Shown piece after piece: positions 63,976 through 64,000 of a stretch of DNA of 64,000 nucleotides (its first letter is position 1; every line of letters begins with the position of its first letter). The DNA comes from Candidatus Neoehrlichia procyonis str. RAC413. Lineage in GTDB: Bacteria; Pseudomonadota; Alphaproteobacteria; Rickettsiales; Anaplasmataceae. The notes beneath the pieces are model-generated. The model searched no databases. It had not been told where the DNA came from and saw only the letters and a list, made by a program, of their open reading frames with translations. A program made the translations under genes and the position numbers. Location of the stretch: positions 992,001 through 1,056,000 of the forward strand of contig NZ_LANX01000001.1 in NCBI RefSeq assembly GCF_000964795.1. The letters run 5' to 3'.

Positions 63976-64000
63976 AATGTTGGAAAAATAATAACATTTA

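Noticed and set aside
1-64000. CRISPR arrays, insertion sequences, phage integrase or rRNA genes
   Set aside because: No regularly spaced repeats, no transposase or integrase motifs and no rRNA-like stretches were seen. The repeats present are local tandem duplications.

Overview
The window looks like a chromosome segment of an obligate intracellular alphaproteobacterium of the family Anaplasmataceae, genus Ehrlichia. The evidence is the very AT-rich sequence, long gene-poor gaps, split housekeeping operons, an F0 ATP synthase cluster of alphaproteobacterial type (a, c, b', b), a BamA operon with the lipid A genes missing, and a tandem array of near-identical VirB2 pilins next to a second VirB4. 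Small, ongoing duplications and truncations of gene ends are common. This recalls E. ruminantium, but the species cannot be fixed from this window.

Layout. 1-8.5 kb: the end of tilS, tRNA-Ser(GGA), trkH, ftsA, the F0 cluster on the minus strand, and a glycerol-1-phosphate dehydrogenase. 8.5-15.6 kb: an exported pentapeptide-repeat protein, SURF1, a lytic transglycosylase, a stand-alone divergent haem-copper oxidase subunit I, and pgsA. 15.7-24.5 kb: purH and the rseP-bamA-skp-fabZ envelope operon, sdhE, a DsbD-like protein and a DD-carboxypeptidase. 25-41.3 kb: panC, a gamma-carbonic-anhydrase-like protein, sucB, map, prmC, grxC, ribF-lspA, two M16 peptidases, ctaG/cox11, and the minus-strand run hflK-hflC-htrA-lolA-rnc. 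All of this is ordinary core genome.

42.8-64 kb is the accessory part. It holds seven intact virB2 genes and one decayed one, then a VirB4 homologue that has lost its Walker A lysine and Walker B aspartate. Three large, cysteine-rich proteins with signal sequences follow (1395, 766 and 703 aa). They share an N-terminal domain and a glycine-containing beta-type module. The 1395-aa protein also carries three copies of a helical module and acidic tandem repeats. I infer that these genes form a type IV secretion-associated surface locus with diversifying pilins and surface proteins.

A recurring structural theme is that the 3' ends of several genes (pgsA, rnc, the 1395-aa gene and the 703-aa gene) have a decayed extra copy immediately downstream. 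A displaced copy of the hflC/htrA junction lies upstream of the virB2 array. All domain and homology calls were made by reading the sequence without database searches.
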